From Streptomyces monashensis (GTDB lineage: Bacteria > Actinomycetota > Actinomycetes > Streptomycetales > Streptomycetaceae), in NCBI RefSeq assembly GCF_001866665.1, contig NZ_MLYO01000072.1:62001-126000 (forward strand): 64,000 nt of DNA, read 5' to 3'. The stretch's first letter is position 1, and each line of letters opens with the position of its first letter. Below, piece by piece: positions 25,925 through 33,761 of this stretch. The notes below the pieces were generated by a model. The model saw only the letters and a list, made by a program, of their open reading frames with translations. It had not been told where the DNA came from and ran no database searches. A program made the translations under genes and the position numbers.

Positions 25925-26215
25925 CCGGGGCCGTCTTCGGCCAGGGCTCGGGGAAGAGGAACGTCCGCTGCTGTCGGCTCCCCTGACGTCGCATCACATC
26001 GGCGTGGGCGAAGTGGATGTGCGGGATCCGGGCAAGGCTCGCGTCGGCCGTGCCGAGCAGTCGGAAGACCCCGCGAGGCCGGCTGCGGCGACATCGGTGC
26101 CGCCACGGCCGGCGGGCACGGTGACGGCGAGCAGCCCGGAGCGGGACAGCCGGTCCGGTTCATCCCGGGCCAGGCGCCGCTCGGTGTCGCCGGCCATGAC
26201 GTGTGCGCCGGTCAT
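25920..26215 (-). pseudogene. SfnB-like acyl-CoA-dehydrogenase-family flavoprotein, truncated and frameshifted
   Basis: From ATG 26215, eight nt after the FMN reductase stop, the frame gives RRLARDEPDRLSRSGLLAVT, then VPAGRGGTDVAAAGLAG. Shifting frame continues VFRLLGTADASLARIPHIHF, then RQGSRQQRTFLF. Together these match the first third of SfnB-type flavin monooxygenases used in sulfone and sulfonate metabolism (about 400 aa). The rest is deleted and ssuD follows. Position fits an original ssuE-sfnB-ssuD operon. Confidence 0.75.
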
Positions 26216-26223
26216 GGGACGGC

Positions 26224-26778
26224 TCAGCTCGCCGCCGCCAGCAGCGGGGTCCGGCCGAGGGCGGCGGAGAACTGGTCCACCACCTGCCCGAGCGCCTCGG
26301 CGGTGGCCGGGGCCACGGCCAGCGAGCCGTCCTCGCGCACGGTGATGTCCTTGTCGAGGGTGAACCAGCCCTGGACGATGTGGGCGGCGCCCATGGAGTT
26401 CAGCACCGGGCGCAGCGCGTAGTCGATGGCGAGGACATGGGCGGTGGAGCCACCGGTGGCCAGCGGCAGCACGGTCTTGCCGGTGAGCGCGTACTGCGGG
26501 AGCAGGTCGAGGAGCGCTTTGAGTACGCCGGAGTACGACGCCTTGTAGATGGGCGTGCCGATCAGGACGCCGTCGGCACGGGCGAACTGTTCGGCGGCCC
26601 GGACGATGGCCGGGTGACGCACGTCGGCGCCGAGCAGGGCCTCGGCCGGAAGGGTGCGGACGTCGAGCGCGATCACCTCGTGCCCGTGGGCGGTCAGCCG
26701 CTGGTCCAGGTGGCGCAGCAGGCGGCCGGTACGGGAGGTGGCGGAAGGGCTGCCGGAGACGGACAGGACGGTGGCCAT
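26224..26778 (-). CDS. ssuE: NAD(P)H-dependent FMN reductase, SsuE-like
   Basis: A 184-aa flavodoxin-fold reductase. The FMN phosphate loop SGSPSATSRTGRLL is at 8-21, and LIGTPIYKASYSGVLKALLDLLP and LPLATGGSTAHVLAIDYALRPVL are the SsuE/MsuE signatures. It supplies FMNH2 to the monooxygenase encoded downstream. The broken SfnB-like gene lies between them. GAGG precedes ATG 26778. Confidence 0.92.
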   Translation of the reverse strand: MATVLSVSGSPSATSRTGRLLRHLDQRLTAHGHEVIALDVRTLPAEALLGADVRHPAIVRAAEQFARADGVLIGTPIYKASYSGVLKALLDLLPQYALTGKTVLPLATGGSTAHVLAIDYALRPVLNSMGAAHIVQGWFTLDKDITVREDGSLAVAPATAEALGQVVDQFSAALGRTPLLAAAS

Positions 26779-26841
26779 GGATGCCTCGTTTCTGGGTGCG
26801 CCGGGCGCCCGTGCGCGGACGGGTGCCCGGAAGGAAGGCGG

Positions 26842-27003
26842 TCAGGAGTGGCCGTGGAGGCCGAACTCCGGTGCGCTGCGGCGCCGGTAGCGCTCGTCGT
26901 GCCGGCACTCGGCGCCGCAGCCGGCCACGTACCGGACCTGACTCAGGGCGTGGTCGAACCCGTTGTCCTCCCGGTGGGCGAATCGCAGGGGCGCTGCGGG
27001 CAT
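26842..27003 (-). CDS. Small Cys-containing protein in the sulfur operon
   Basis: A 53-aa frame from ATG 27003 with a good GGAG six nt upstream (27010-27014). It has the segment VAGCGAECRHDERYRRR with two Cys four apart and several His, and ends GLHGHS. No family is recognised. It lies between the leader peptide and the FMN reductase gene in the same direction, 63 nt before the reductase start. It could be a small metal- or thiol-active protein; function is unknown. Confidence 0.55.
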   Translation of the reverse strand: MPAAPLRFAHREDNGFDHALSQVRYVAGCGAECRHDERYRRRSAPEFGLHGHS

Positions 27004-27039
27004 GCGGAACTCCTGGTGCGTCGTGCTTTCGGGCACGCC

Positions 27040-27117
27040 GAATTCAGGCGCGCACACGATTCCCGCAAAAGGCGCGGGCGCACCTCAACGAATGTGCGGG
27101 CATGGTGAATTCAGGCG
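27040..27117. repeat. Pair of 11-bp direct repeats
   Basis: GAATTCAGGCG occurs at 27040-27050 and again at 27107-27117 in the leader of the small Cys-containing protein gene. The EcoRI-like GAATTC core is rare in such GC-rich DNA. Role unknown. Confidence 0.5.
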
Positions 27118-27144
27118 AGAAAGAGGAGAGGGGAAAAGAGAGAG
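27117..27144 (-). promoter_or_regulatory. 28-nt pyrimidine-only tract after the leader peptide
   Basis: The plus strand is purine-only over 28 nt, so the leftward transcript carries an unbroken C/U tract starting 22 nt after the leader-peptide stop. Such C-rich, G-free RNA is the kind of sequence Rho loads on. I infer a possible Rho-dependent attenuator exposed when the leader peptide is fully translated. Confidence 0.45.
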
Positions 27145-27166
27145 CGCGGCGGATCGCAGAGGGAGA

Positions 27167-27250
27167 TCAGGCCGCGGCGCGACAGGAGGCGCTGGAGACG
27201 CGCGCGAGGTCGACATGGCGTCGCCGCGTGAGGTCCAGTCGCATCGTCAT
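27167..27250 (-). CDS. Cysteine-containing leader peptide (27 aa) of the sulfur operon
   Basis: ATG 27250 encodes a 27-residue peptide containing RRRHVDLARVSSASCR and ending AAA. The HVDLxRxSSAxCR pattern is the one NCBI labels putative leader peptide in Streptomyces, found ahead of sulfur-assimilation genes. The single Cys codon TGT is the fifth codon from the end. A promoter with its -10 only seven nt upstream makes the transcript leaderless or nearly so. Ribosome stalling when cysteine is scarce would be the expected control, coupling to the pyrimidine tract downstream. It is too short to be a functional enzyme. Confidence 0.8.
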   Translation of the reverse strand: MTMRLDLTRRRHVDLARVSSASCRAAA

Positions 27251-27257
27251 GCCGTCG

Positions 27258-27287
27258 ATCGTGGCAGCCGGGGGCGACGGCCGTCAA
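27258..27287 (-). promoter_or_regulatory. Housekeeping-type promoter of the sulfur operon
   Basis: Minus strand: TTGACG (27287-27282), an 18-nt spacer and CACGAT (27263-27258). The predicted start site is at or within a few bases of the leader-peptide ATG at 27250. Confidence 0.65.
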
Positions 27288-27413
27288 GGAGAACCCGACC
27301 GGTCTCGTATCGCGGACCATTGAATTTCACGAGGGTGTGACAGGAAAACCCTTGAACCGGATCCATCCGGCCCCGCATTCGGCGGCGGTGCGCACCGAAC
27401 AGCTGGAAAATAC

Positions 27414-27799
27414 ATGGAACTGCTGCCGCACATCGTGAACGTGCTGGAGGCGGTGGACCGACTGCGGGCGGCGGCCGGCGAGCAACGCCGCATCAGCCGC
27501 ACGGTGCGGGTCGGCACGGTCAGCGCGGCGACCGTGCCGCTGCTCGTCCCCGTCCTGCGCGTGTTCCGGGCCGCGCATCCTTTCCCCCGGGTCGAGGTGG
27601 TCGGCCCGTACTGCCGGACTTCAGCGTCGGCGGCGACCCGCTGGAGCGCTCCGGCGTCCCCGCCTGCCGACCGCTGACCGACGACACGACCAGGGTGCTG
27701 CTGACACTCCAGCGCCGCCGCGCGGAGTCGGTACCGCGGTCGGCCCGCGACCTGCACGCAGCTTTCGTCCGGCGGGCGCGGGGACTGCCGGCGGGGTGA
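27414..27799 (+). pseudogene. LysR-type regulator pseudogene
   Basis: The frame from 27414 reads LPHIVNVLEAVDRLRAAAGE, then VRVGTVSAATVPLLVPVLRV, the linker and start of a LysR effector domain. A second frame reads PDFSVGGDPLERSGV, then RPLTDDTTRVLLTLQRRRAE to the TGA at 27797. The N-terminal HTH is absent or out of frame, and the central effector domain is deleted. Placed divergently from the sulfur operon, it was probably that operon's regulator (inference). Confidence 0.75.
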
Positions 27800-28074
27800 C
27801 CGGCGGAGCACGGCCGAGTCGTCGAAACGCGCGGCGGCCTTCTCCGGCGAGGTGCGAGCGACCGGCGGAGCGGCTTCCGGAGTATCGCCGTCGCCCCGAC
27901 TTCCCGGCGTGGCGAGCGCCGTCGGACAGCGACTCCCCCGCGCCCGTCTCCGGCGCGCTGCGCCGCCCTCGCGCCGCTTCCCGGGCCACGTCCTCCCGGG
28001 CCCGGACGGACCCTCGTCCGCCCCGCCGCCCGCGCCGTGGCCCGCGCCCGCGACCTCGTCCTCGGAGCCGCGCC

Positions 28075-29220
28075 ATGACCGTCCCGATCGTCCTGTTCAC
28101 CTCCGATCCGCGACTGCACCCCCACCCGCCGCTGCGGGCCGCGACCGCCCAGGGCCGCCAGGTCGTTCCGTTGTTCGTGCGCGATCGGGGCGTGCCGGAC
28201 ACCGGGTTCGCGGTGCCCAACCGGCTGGCGTTCCCCGCCGACTGTCTGCGGGACCTGGACGCCGGGCCGCGCGAGCGCGGCGGGCGCCTGGTGGTGCGCT
28301 CCGGCGACGTCGTCGAGGAGGTGTGCGCGCCGGAGGCGGCGGCCGGTGCCGACGAGGTGCACATGGCGGCCGAAGTGAGCGGGTACGCCCAGCGCCGCGA
28401 GCGCCGGCTGCGGCGCGCGCCGGAGGCGGACGGGAGGGGGCTGCCCGTACACGACACGCCGGCCCAGGCGGTCGCGCCCGGCGCGGTGACGCCGGCCGCC
28501 TCGGGCCATTTCGCGCTCCTCACACCGTACTTCCGCCGCTGGGCGGCGCGGCGGCTGGGCGACCCGCCCGGTGCGCCGCGCGCGGTGTCCGTCCCGGACG
28601 GCATCGCCTCCGGGGAGTTCCCCTCCCGTAGCGGGCTGTCGGGTGTCGCCCCATCCGCACGTCGGCACGCGCTCCCCCGTCGAACTCGCCCACCGTGCGC
28701 GGAAGGCGGGCGGCCCCGGCGCGGAGGCGTTCGTCCGGCAGTTCGCCTGGCGGGACTTCCACCGTCAGGTACCGGCCGCGCGGCCCGCCACGGCGGACGC
28801 CGACTGCCGCACGCGGCACGACGACTGGTGGTCCGAGCACACCGCCCGCGCGGACACCGCGGCCTGGCGAGAGGGCCGTACCGGCTGTCCGATGATCGAC
28901 GCGGCGATGCGCCGACTGCGCCACGAGCCGGATGCGCAACCGTGGGCACCCGCCGACGGCGAGCTGCCCGACGAAGACGCCGTACGTCGACTGGGGCGTG
29001 GGAGTACGGCACTTCCCGTCTCCCAGAGCAGGCGGCACGATCCCGACGGCGCGTACGTCCGGCGCCGGGTGCCCGAACTGGCCGGTGTCGCAGGAGCCGA
29101 GGTGCACGAGCCGTGGCGACCGCGCGGCCGGGACCGGGCGGAACTCGGAGGCCTCCCGGACGCGATCGCCGACCTCACCGACGGTCCGGCCCGCTTCCGT
29201 CGGGGCCGGGCGCCGCCCCG
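28075..29220 (+). pseudogene. phr: Deoxyribodipyrimidine photolyase pseudogene
   Basis: ATG 28075 starts a good photolyase N-terminal domain (VPIVLFTSDPRLHPHPPL to SGHFALLTPYFRRWA). Near 28630 the frame shifts to HVGTRSPVELAHRARKAGG, QFAWRDFHRQV and CPMIDAAMRRLRHE. It shifts again to NRG..TASCPTKTPYVDWGVG, then back to RHDPDGAYVRRRVPELAG and EVHEPWRP, having lost the ANNQLNWQW-type flavin-binding stretch. Intact enzymes are about 450 aa and use FADH- to split pyrimidine dimers. With at least three shifts and a deletion of catalytic parts, it should be inactive. Confidence 0.88.
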
Positions 29221-29343
29221 GGACGGAGACAGGCCGCAGAGACCTACACATAAAGCCGAAATAAGGGCAAAATGGAAGGAGGCGGTGCTCACCTCACACC
29301 GCGCCAGACACGGCCTGGCCTGCGAAGTCAAAGGAGACGAGTC

Positions 29344-29778
29344 ATGGCCAACCTGCACAGGGGTGATATGACGACCCACCCCGATGTCTCCGAAATGCGG
29401 GAACGCTACGCCCGCATGCTCGGTGGTCGCGATGTGGCGCTCGTGGACGGGCCGGTCTTCCTGCTCGGCCTCTACTGCGCGGCATCCCCGTGGATCGTGC
29501 ACTACACGACGAGCCAGCCCGCACTCGTGGCCCACAACCTGATCATGGGCATAGCGATAGGCCTGCTGGCTCTCGGCTTCACCCGGGCCCCCGAGCGGAT
29601 GTACGGCCTCAGCTACGCCATGTGCGCCCTGGGCATCTGGATGATCATCGCCCCCTGGATCGTGGGCACGGGCCCCGACCGGGGCGTGATCATCAACAAC
29701 GTCGTCATCGGCGCAGTGGCACTCGTGCTCGGACTGGTCTGCGCCGGTACGGCGGCAAGGAGCGCACCCAGGCCGTAG
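29344..29778 (+). CDS. SPW repeat membrane protein
   Basis: A 144-aa protein from ATG 29344 with AAAGGAG upstream. It has four hydrophobic helices (residues about 35-52, 63-82, 88-105 and 113-135) and two copies of the SPW motif, AASPWIVHY and IIAPWIVGT, each at a helix end. The N-terminus HPDVSEMRERYARMLGG is conserved in the family. Function unknown; such proteins are often near stress genes. A strong bidirectional terminator follows. Confidence 0.9.
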   Translation: MANLHRGDMTTHPDVSEMRERYARMLGGRDVALVDGPVFLLGLYCAASPWIVHYTTSQPALVAHNLIMGIAIGLLALGFTRAPERMYGLSYAMCALGIWMIIAPWIVGTGPDRGVIINNVVIGAVALVLGLVCAGTAARSAPRP

Positions 29779-29842
29779 CAGCAGGCGCGAGCGACACGAG
29801 AGAGCGAGCGGACACCGAGGGACGAGGAGGAACAGCCGACCG

Positions 29843-29877
29843 GATGGGGCCGGTCCGCCGGGCGGGCCGGCCCCATC
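29843..29877. terminator. Bidirectional hairpin terminator
   Basis: An 11-bp perfect stem, GATGGGGCCGG (29843-29853) with CCGGCCCCATC (29867-29877), and a GC-rich loop. It separates the convergent SPW and ArsR/SRPBCC genes. Confidence 0.75.
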
Positions 29878-29885
29878 GCGTGCGC

Positions 29886-30653
29886 TCAGCGGCTCGGCAC
29901 CAGCCACGGCTCCTGCGGCAGCGTGCGCCCGGTCTCCAGCAGCGACTTGAGGTTGGACAGCACCGCCGGCCAGCCGGCGCCGACCTGCGCGCGCTCCTCC
30001 TCGTCGCCGAGGTCCTCGTGGACCACGGTCAGCCGGACGATGTCCTCGTACGGCTGGATCTCGAAGGTGACCCGGGAGTGCCGGTCCTCGCGGTCCTCGT
30101 CGGCGGGCGCGGCCCAGGTGGTGACCAGCCGGGCCGGCGGCTCGCTCTCGACGACGCGGCCGACGACGTCCTCGACGCCGGAACCGTCGGTGCGCACGTG
30201 CGCCCAGCGGGAGCCGGGACGCCAGTCGGACTCGTTGCGGTGGCCCCAGTAGGCGGCCGTCAGGTCGGCGTCGGTGAGCGCCTCCCAGACCTTCTCGGGG
30301 GTGCTCGCGATGTAGGTGACGTACACGAAGCTGGGCTTGTCGGTCATGGCTTCCTCGGCTCGTCGCTTCAGGGCGCCGAGCGCGCTCAGGCGCGGGCGCT
30401 CGAACTTCTCGATCCACCGCTCCTGGATCTCGTGGAGCGGCACGGGGTTGAGGTAGTGCAGCTTCTCCCGCCCCCGCCGCACCGTGCTGATCAGGTTCGC
30501 GGCCTCCAGGACGGCCAGATGCTGGGTGACCGACTGGCGCGTCATGACGATGCGCTCGCACAACTCGCCCAGGGTCTGGCCGTTGTTCTCGTGGAGCCGG
30601 TCCAGCAGACGCCGACGCGTGTCGTCGGCCAGCGCCTTGAAGACCTTGTCCAT
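29886..30653 (-). CDS. ArsR-family HTH fused to SRPBCC (AHSA1-like) domain
   Basis: A 255-aa fusion. Residues 1-100 are a winged HTH (MDKVFKALADDTRRRLLDRL, LGELCERIVMTRQSVTQHLA). Residues about 110-245 are an SRPBCC ligand-binding domain (FVYVTYIASTPEKVWEALTD, AAYWGHRNESDWRPGSRWAH). Usually these are separate coupled genes; the fusion is known in actinomycetes. It likely represses itself, since a promoter with an overlapping 20-bp palindrome lies just upstream. Ligand unknown. ATG 30653 is chosen because the HTH begins there. Confidence 0.9.
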   Translation of the reverse strand: MDKVFKALADDTRRRLLDRLHENNGQTLGELCERIVMTRQSVTQHLAVLEAANLISTVRRGREKLHYLNPVPLHEIQERWIEKFERPRLSALGALKRRAEEAMTDKPSFVYVTYIASTPEKVWEALTDADLTAAYWGHRNESDWRPGSRWAHVRTDGSGVEDVVGRVVESEPPARLVTTWAAPADEDREDRHSRVTFEIQPYEDIVRLTVVHEDLGDEEERAQVGAGWPAVLSNLKSLLETGRTLPQEPWLVPSR

Positions 30654-30682
30654 CCCGGTGTCGCCCTCTGATCGCACACTCA

Positions 30683-30712
30683 ACGTTATGCAGGCAATTA
30701 CTTGCATGTCAA
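30683..30712 (-). promoter_or_regulatory. Promoter with embedded 20-bp operator for the ArsR/SRPBCC gene
   Basis: Minus strand TTGACA (30712-30707), an 18-nt spacer, and TAACGT (30688-30683). A palindrome ATGCANGNAATTNCNTGCAT, 16 of 20 positions symmetric, spans 30688-30707, exactly between the hexamers. This is a textbook layout for ArsR-type self-repression. Confidence 0.7.
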
Positions 30713-30901
30713 GATGACCAGTGGATCCCCAGGCACAACCTTGGAATCTCCTGCGAATTCACCTGTTCAACGATGGATTATGAGGCGATTCGAGGGGAAC
30801 GTTACGAACATCTGTTACATGACGTATGGGTGACCTTGATGGACGGTCCGTAGCGTCGAAGACACACCGACGAACGAAACCGACCGAAGGACAGTTCACC
30901 G

Positions 30902-31540
30902 ATGCGTGCACGTCGCACCCTGCGCACCACCCTCGTCGCCGCCGGCGCCACCGCCGTCCTGGCCGCCTCGGCCTCCGGCGCGTTCGCCGCCGCGGCCCCG
31001 CACTCGGCGCCCGTCGCCCACGGCGCGGCCCACCACCACTGCAACGACAAGCGGGTCCTCGTCAAGACGGTCCGGCTCGCGGACAAGGTCTCCGTCGCCA
31101 AGGTCTACAAGACCGGCAAGCACCACCAGCACTTCGAGGCGGAGATCTGGGCGAAGGGCACCAGGTTCGGGACCCTCGTGGCCAAGGGCAAGCCCGCCCA
31201 CGGCGAGAACAACGGCCTCCACGTCACGCTGCAGCCGAACGGCAAGGTGACGTCCTGGGTCGAGCGGGCCAAGCCGAAGCCCAAGCCGCAGCCCGTCGCC
31301 CAGCGGATCCTCGTCTCCATCACCACGCTGGCCGACGACACCTCGGTCGGCAAGGTCTACAAGCTCGGCCCCAACCACTACGAGGCCGACATCTACGCCG
31401 ACGGCCACAAGCTCGACACCCTGGCCGCCAAGGGCCGCGCCGCCCACGGCGAGGACAACGGCCTGCACGTGGTCCTCAAGCCGGACGGCCGGCTGATCTC
31501 GTGGGTCGAGGACGCGTCGGACCACGCACAGGGCCGGTAA
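30902..31540 (+). CDS. Secreted protein with two tandem 70-residue repeats
   Basis: A 212-aa protein. A Sec signal peptide ends near ASASGAFAAAAP (about 30). Two homologous units follow at about 52-122 and 136-204, sharing the pattern VxLADxxSVxKVYK, EAxIxAxG, LxAKGxxAHGExNGLHVxLxPxGxxxSWVE. They are joined by a KPKPKPQP linker, and a His-rich stretch (AHHHCNDK) precedes the first unit. No family is recognised. The repeat looks like a small beta domain that could bind a surface or matrix ligand. A single Cys is near residue 47. Confidence 0.8.
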   Translation: MRARRTLRTTLVAAGATAVLAASASGAFAAAAPHSAPVAHGAAHHHCNDKRVLVKTVRLADKVSVAKVYKTGKHHQHFEAEIWAKGTRFGTLVAKGKPAHGENNGLHVTLQPNGKVTSWVERAKPKPKPQPVAQRILVSITTLADDTSVGKVYKLGPNHYEADIYADGHKLDTLAAKGRAAHGEDNGLHVVLKPDGRLISWVEDASDHAQGR

Positions 31541-31585
31541 CCAGGCCCGGTTCCGGGCGATCCGGGCCCGGTGACCAGGCCCGGC

Positions 31586-32098
31586 TCAGCCGGTCACGGC
31601 GAACGAGATCCACACATCCGGGGGAAGTCCCGGCCGGTCCGGCACCGGCCGGGGCTCACGTGTCCAGTCGTCCCCGGCCATGTCCCGGGCGACATGCGCC
31701 CAGAACCGTGCGGCGGCCGGGTTCCCGTCCTGGAAGGGGATCTCCCAGTTCCCGGGGTGCCGGCGCAGCACGTCCCGTACGGCCCGCGTGCCGATTCCGA
31801 GCCGCCGCGCACCGCGCACGACGAAGAAGGCGTTCAGCACCCGCACCGGCGTGTCCAGCGCACGCACGAACGCGAAGCCGGCCGGACGCCGGCCGGTGAG
31901 GAAGAGGTACGGCGCCCAGCCCGGCCGGGTGAAGGCGTGTCCGACCCGCTCGTTGCGGAAGGTGCCGTCGACCCCGGGCAGCGTGCCGCGGAACTCGGAC
32001 AGGTCGTGATGGAACATCAGCCACAGCCGTTCGACGGTGGGCCGGTCTTCGGGGGTCGCGGGGCGGACGGTCACGTCCGCCGAGAAAGTGTGGGTCAT
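31586..32098 (-). CDS. GNAT family N-acetyltransferase
   Basis: A 170-aa protein. VRPATPEDRPTVERLWLMFHHDLSEFRG at the N-terminus and the acetyl-CoA loop region VVRGARRLGIGTRAVRDVL (motif A as RRLGIGT) define the fold. PFQDGNPAAARFWAHVA is motif B. Acceptor unknown. Its ribosome binding site GGGGAGG lies in the 3' arm of a strong hairpin (32108-32144), so translation may be controlled by RNA folding. Confidence 0.88.
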   Translation of the reverse strand: MTHTFSADVTVRPATPEDRPTVERLWLMFHHDLSEFRGTLPGVDGTFRNERVGHAFTRPGWAPYLFLTGRRPAGFAFVRALDTPVRVLNAFFVVRGARRLGIGTRAVRDVLRRHPGNWEIPFQDGNPAAARFWAHVARDMAGDDWTREPRPVPDRPGLPPDVWISFAVTG

Positions 32099-32107
32099 AG
32101 AACGAAA

Positions 32108-32144
32108 GCCTCCCCGGTGGACATCACGTCCGGTCCGGGGAGGC
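32108..32144 (-). promoter_or_regulatory. Hairpin that contains the acetyltransferase ribosome binding site
   Basis: A 10-bp perfect outer stem (32108-32117 with 32135-32144), plus an inner GGAC/GTCC stem. On the minus strand the 3' arm holds GGGGAGG, ten nt before ATG 32098, and is followed by TTTCGTTCT. It can serve as terminator for the permease gene and also mask the Shine-Dalgarno of the next gene. Confidence 0.65.
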
Positions 32145-32192
32145 TCACTAAGACTGGTGCAACTCTAGCCCGTCCCAAGGGTGTTGTGCCAC

Positions 32193-33641
32193 TCAACTCG
32201 GGTCGGCCGAGCTCGGTTCGAGGACCTTGTACTCCTCGGTGACCTCCTTCGCGCCGAACGGCCACACCCTCTCCAGCCGGGCCCACACGACGAAGGCGAC
32301 GCAGCCGAGGGCCAGCCAGGCCAGTGACCACTCGATGGGGTGGCGGCCCGGGGAGTTCTTGTCGGCATAGCCGTAGATCACGCACCAGCCGACGAACGCG
32401 ACGATGCTCGGCAGCGGGTAGAGCCACATCCGGTACGGGCGACGCAGGTCCGGCTGCCGTCTGCGCACAACGGTCAGCGCGATGATCTGGGCGAGCGCCT
32501 GGACGATCACCATGACCGTGGTGAGCAACTGGATCAGGGTCGCAAGGTCGGTGTGCCGCCCGATCAGAAAGCCGACGGCGGTGATCACACCCATGGTGGC
32601 CAGGCCCAGCATCGGGAAGCGGTGCCGGGGGTGCAGCCGCTCGTAGGGGCGGAAGAAGACGCGGTCGCGGGCGGCGTCGTAGGGGACGCGGGAACCGCCG
32701 AGCAGGCCGGTGAAGACCGAGGCGAAGGCGGTGACGAGGATCAGCACGGTCACCACGTCGGCGGCGCCCTTGCCCCAGGTCTCCTCCAGCACCGCCGAGG
32801 CCACCGACGTCGAGGCGATGTCGTGCGGGTCGGTCATCCGGTGCCAGTCGATCACCCCGAGTGTGCCGATCTGGAGCAGCAGATAGATCGCCATGATGCC
32901 GAGGATGGAGAAGAGGATGGAGCGCGGGAGGTTCCGGCCCGGGTCCTTGATCTCGGCGCCCATGTACGCGGTGGTGTTGTAGCCCAGGTAGTCGTAGATG
33001 CCGATGGTCAGGCCCGCGGCGAAGCCGAGCCAGAAGTGGTTGCTCGTCAGGTCGAAGGCGCCGGACGGGTAGGTGAAGGCCCGGTGCGGGCTGAAGTCGC
33101 CGGCCGCGGCGACGATCACCAGGACGACCGAGGCGATCATCACGGTCCACATGACCGCGGTGATCCGGGCGATGTGTTCGATACCGCGCCACAGGAGCAG
33201 CACGACCAGGACGATCACGCCGAGACCGATCAGATCGCCCGCCGTCTGCCCGAGGCCGGGGTCCAGATAGCCCAGGTACTGCACGAAACCGACCACACCG
33301 GTCGACATGATCAGCGGGATGAAGAGCATCGCCGTCCACACGAACAAGAACGGCATCAGCCGTCCGGTGCGGTACTGGAAGGCCTGGCGCAGATAGACGT
33401 AACTCCCGCCGGAGCCGGGCATCGAGGCGCCCAGCTCCGCCCAGACCAGTCCGTCGCACAGCGCGAGGACCGCGCCCGCCACGAAGCCGATGACCGCCTG
33501 CGGTCCGCCGAACGCGGCGACCATGAGCGGGATCGTCACGAACGGGCCGATGCCGCACATCTGGCTCATGTTGATGGCCGTGGCCTGGAACAGGCCGACA
33601 CGGCGGACGAAACCGCCCGGGGGCGGCGGGCTACCGGACAT
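32193..33641 (-). CDS. APC family amino acid permease
   Basis: A 482-aa transporter with about 12 hydrophobic helices. The start GLFQATAINMSQMCGIGPFV with the GxG of the unwound helix 1 and the later PGSGGSYVYLRQAF segment are typical of the APC superfamily (fructoselysine/LAT-like branch). YDYLGYNTTAYMGAEIKDPGRNLPRSI is the conserved helix 6-7 region. Substrate unknown. It is divergent from the ROK regulator gene, with a ROK operator in the gap, so it may belong to the same regulon and import a product of glucosamine or chitosan use (inference). Confidence 0.9.
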   Translation of the reverse strand: MSGSPPPPGGFVRRVGLFQATAINMSQMCGIGPFVTIPLMVAAFGGPQAVIGFVAGAVLALCDGLVWAELGASMPGSGGSYVYLRQAFQYRTGRLMPFLFVWTAMLFIPLIMSTGVVGFVQYLGYLDPGLGQTAGDLIGLGVIVLVVLLLWRGIEHIARITAVMWTVMIASVVLVIVAAAGDFSPHRAFTYPSGAFDLTSNHFWLGFAAGLTIGIYDYLGYNTTAYMGAEIKDPGRNLPRSILFSILGIMAIYLLLQIGTLGVIDWHRMTDPHDIASTSVASAVLEETWGKGAADVVTVLILVTAFASVFTGLLGGSRVPYDAARDRVFFRPYERLHPRHRFPMLGLATMGVITAVGFLIGRHTDLATLIQLLTTVMVIVQALAQIIALTVVRRRQPDLRRPYRMWLYPLPSIVAFVGWCVIYGYADKNSPGRHPIEWSLAWLALGCVAFVVWARLERVWPFGAKEVTEEYKVLEPSSADPS

Positions 33642-33718
33642 GGGGACTCCTGACGCGACGGGCGCGCGGCCCGCGTATCTGCGCGACGACTCCGCCCGGG
33701 CCGGGCTGACTGGGCGAT

Positions 33719-33739
33719 AAAGTTAAGGAGCCTTACTAG
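33719..33739. promoter_or_regulatory. ROK-type operator 1
   Basis: AAAGTTAAGGAGCCTTACTA plus G, between the permease and ROK genes. It matches the reverse complement of operator 2 (35253-35273) at 16 of 21 positions, including AAAGTTA and TTACTA ends. Likely bound by the ROK protein encoded next to it. Confidence 0.6.
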
Positions 33740-33761
33740 CTGCGTCAAGTAGGCGTGAAGA

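Noticed and set aside
28571..29371. Separate gene in the second photolyase frame
   Set aside because: The sequence is the middle and C-terminal part of the same photolyase; it has no own start region and loses coding character before the SPW gene.
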